A stretch of DNA of 6,250 nucleotides from Clostridia bacterium (GTDB taxonomy: Bacteria > Bacillota > Clostridia > Lachnospirales > CAG-274), in contig JAUNPM010000099.1 of assembly GCA_030536675.1 (NCBI GenBank), positions 1 to 6,250 on the forward strand. The letters run 5' to 3'. Position numbers and translations under genes: made by a program. This document shows positions 5,974 through 6,250 of this stretch, in pieces. The notes under the pieces were generated by a model. That model searched no databases. It saw only the letters and a program-made list of their open reading frames with translations, and was not told where the DNA came from. The stretch's first letter is position 1. Each line of letters opens with the position of its first letter.

Positions 5974-6250
5974 ATGCCTAAGACAAAAATTGAAGAATTT
6001 ATTTTTACATTACTTACTTCGGGTGTTATGATATTTATTATGGGAGTTTATAATATTGCGGTAAGTAACGGAGGACTTGAATATTCGGCATTTTATCACG
6101 AAACAAGAGCTTTTGCTCTTGAGTGGATAATAGGCTTTTTGTTTGCTTTTTTTATAGGCGGAAAAATTGCAAAGCATTTTTCCTTTAAGGTTGTTGAATA
6201 TGATGACAGACCTATGCTTATTATTTTGACAATACAATGCTTTACGGTTT
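5974..6250 (+). CDS. DUF2798 family membrane protein (partial, 3' end outside window)
   Basis: The frame is open from ATG 5974 to the window end and gives 92 residues. The opening MPKTKIEEFIFTLL and the YNIAVSNGG stretch (26-34) are typical of DUF2798, a small family of predicted integral membrane proteins of unknown function. Hydrophobic segments lie at about 9-30, 46-63 and from 80 to the cut end; GGKIAKHFSFKVV (62-74) between the second and third is also family-like. AAGGAG (5962-5967) is 6 bases before the ATG, which fixes this start. An upstream in-frame ATG at 5896, with AAGGA at 5885-5889, would add 26 residues encoded through the terminator hairpin; these do not look like family sequence, so I treat it as a leader or coincidence. 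Family assignment is from recalled sequence patterns. Confidence 0.85.
   Translation, partial: MPKTKIEEFIFTLLTSGVMIFIMGVYNIAVSNGGLEYSAFYHETRAFALEWIIGFLFAFFIGGKIAKHFSFKVVEYDDRPMLIILTIQCFTV

Noticed and set aside
6010..6237. Minus-strand 75-codon frame at the window end
   Set aside because: It is antisense to the DUF2798 gene, whose sense product has a good ribosome binding site and family-like sequence.

Overview
The window is ordinary chromosomal DNA of a low-GC, AT-rich Firmicute, most likely a member of the Clostridia. The evidence is the gene content (a Firmicute-type RecU resolvase, DUF1189, the dnaX-ybaB-recR cluster, a flavin-dependent thymidylate synthase), strong GGAGG-type ribosome binding sites, heavy use of AGA and ATA codons, and TTGaca/TATAAT-like promoters. 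All recognisable genes lie on the + strand. I see no insertion sequence, CRISPR array, tRNA or rRNA.

Layout. Bases 1-39 hold the last 12 codons of an unidentified gene. recU (40-576) follows with no gap and overlaps by 4 bases a TTG-started gene (573-1628) for an exported protein resembling a glycoside hydrolase family 26 TIM barrel. A short AT-rich gap with a promoter-like sequence and a small dyad/direct repeat precedes a DUF1189 membrane protein (1695-2468), followed 11 bases later by dnaX (2480-4084). A well-formed promoter at 4110-4138 lies before ybaB (4174-4521) and recR (4533-5129). thyX (about 5163-5792) comes next. A 181-base gap then holds a promoter-like sequence and a strong hairpin-plus-T-run terminator. 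The window ends inside a DUF2798 membrane-protein gene (5974 onward).

Functional theme. RecU (Holliday junction cleavage), DnaX (clamp-loader subunit), YbaB (nucleoid-associated protein), RecR (recombination mediator) and ThyX (dTMP supply) all serve DNA replication, repair or precursor synthesis. The barrel protein, DUF1189 and DUF2798 are envelope or membrane proteins with no evident tie to that theme.

Three points deserve a second look. (1) thyX has its proper start and ribosome binding site at 5163, but its 11th codon is an in-frame TAG; the rest of the frame is intact. (2) dnaX has an in-phase A-AAA-AAA heptamer between its clamp-loader core and its C-terminal domain, and the -1 frame stops seven codons later, as expected for a tau/gamma frameshift. 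(3) A promoter-like sequence, a strong terminator and a second in-frame ATG are stacked in front of the DUF2798 gene, suggesting attenuation. I do not see a clearly new multi-gene system here.
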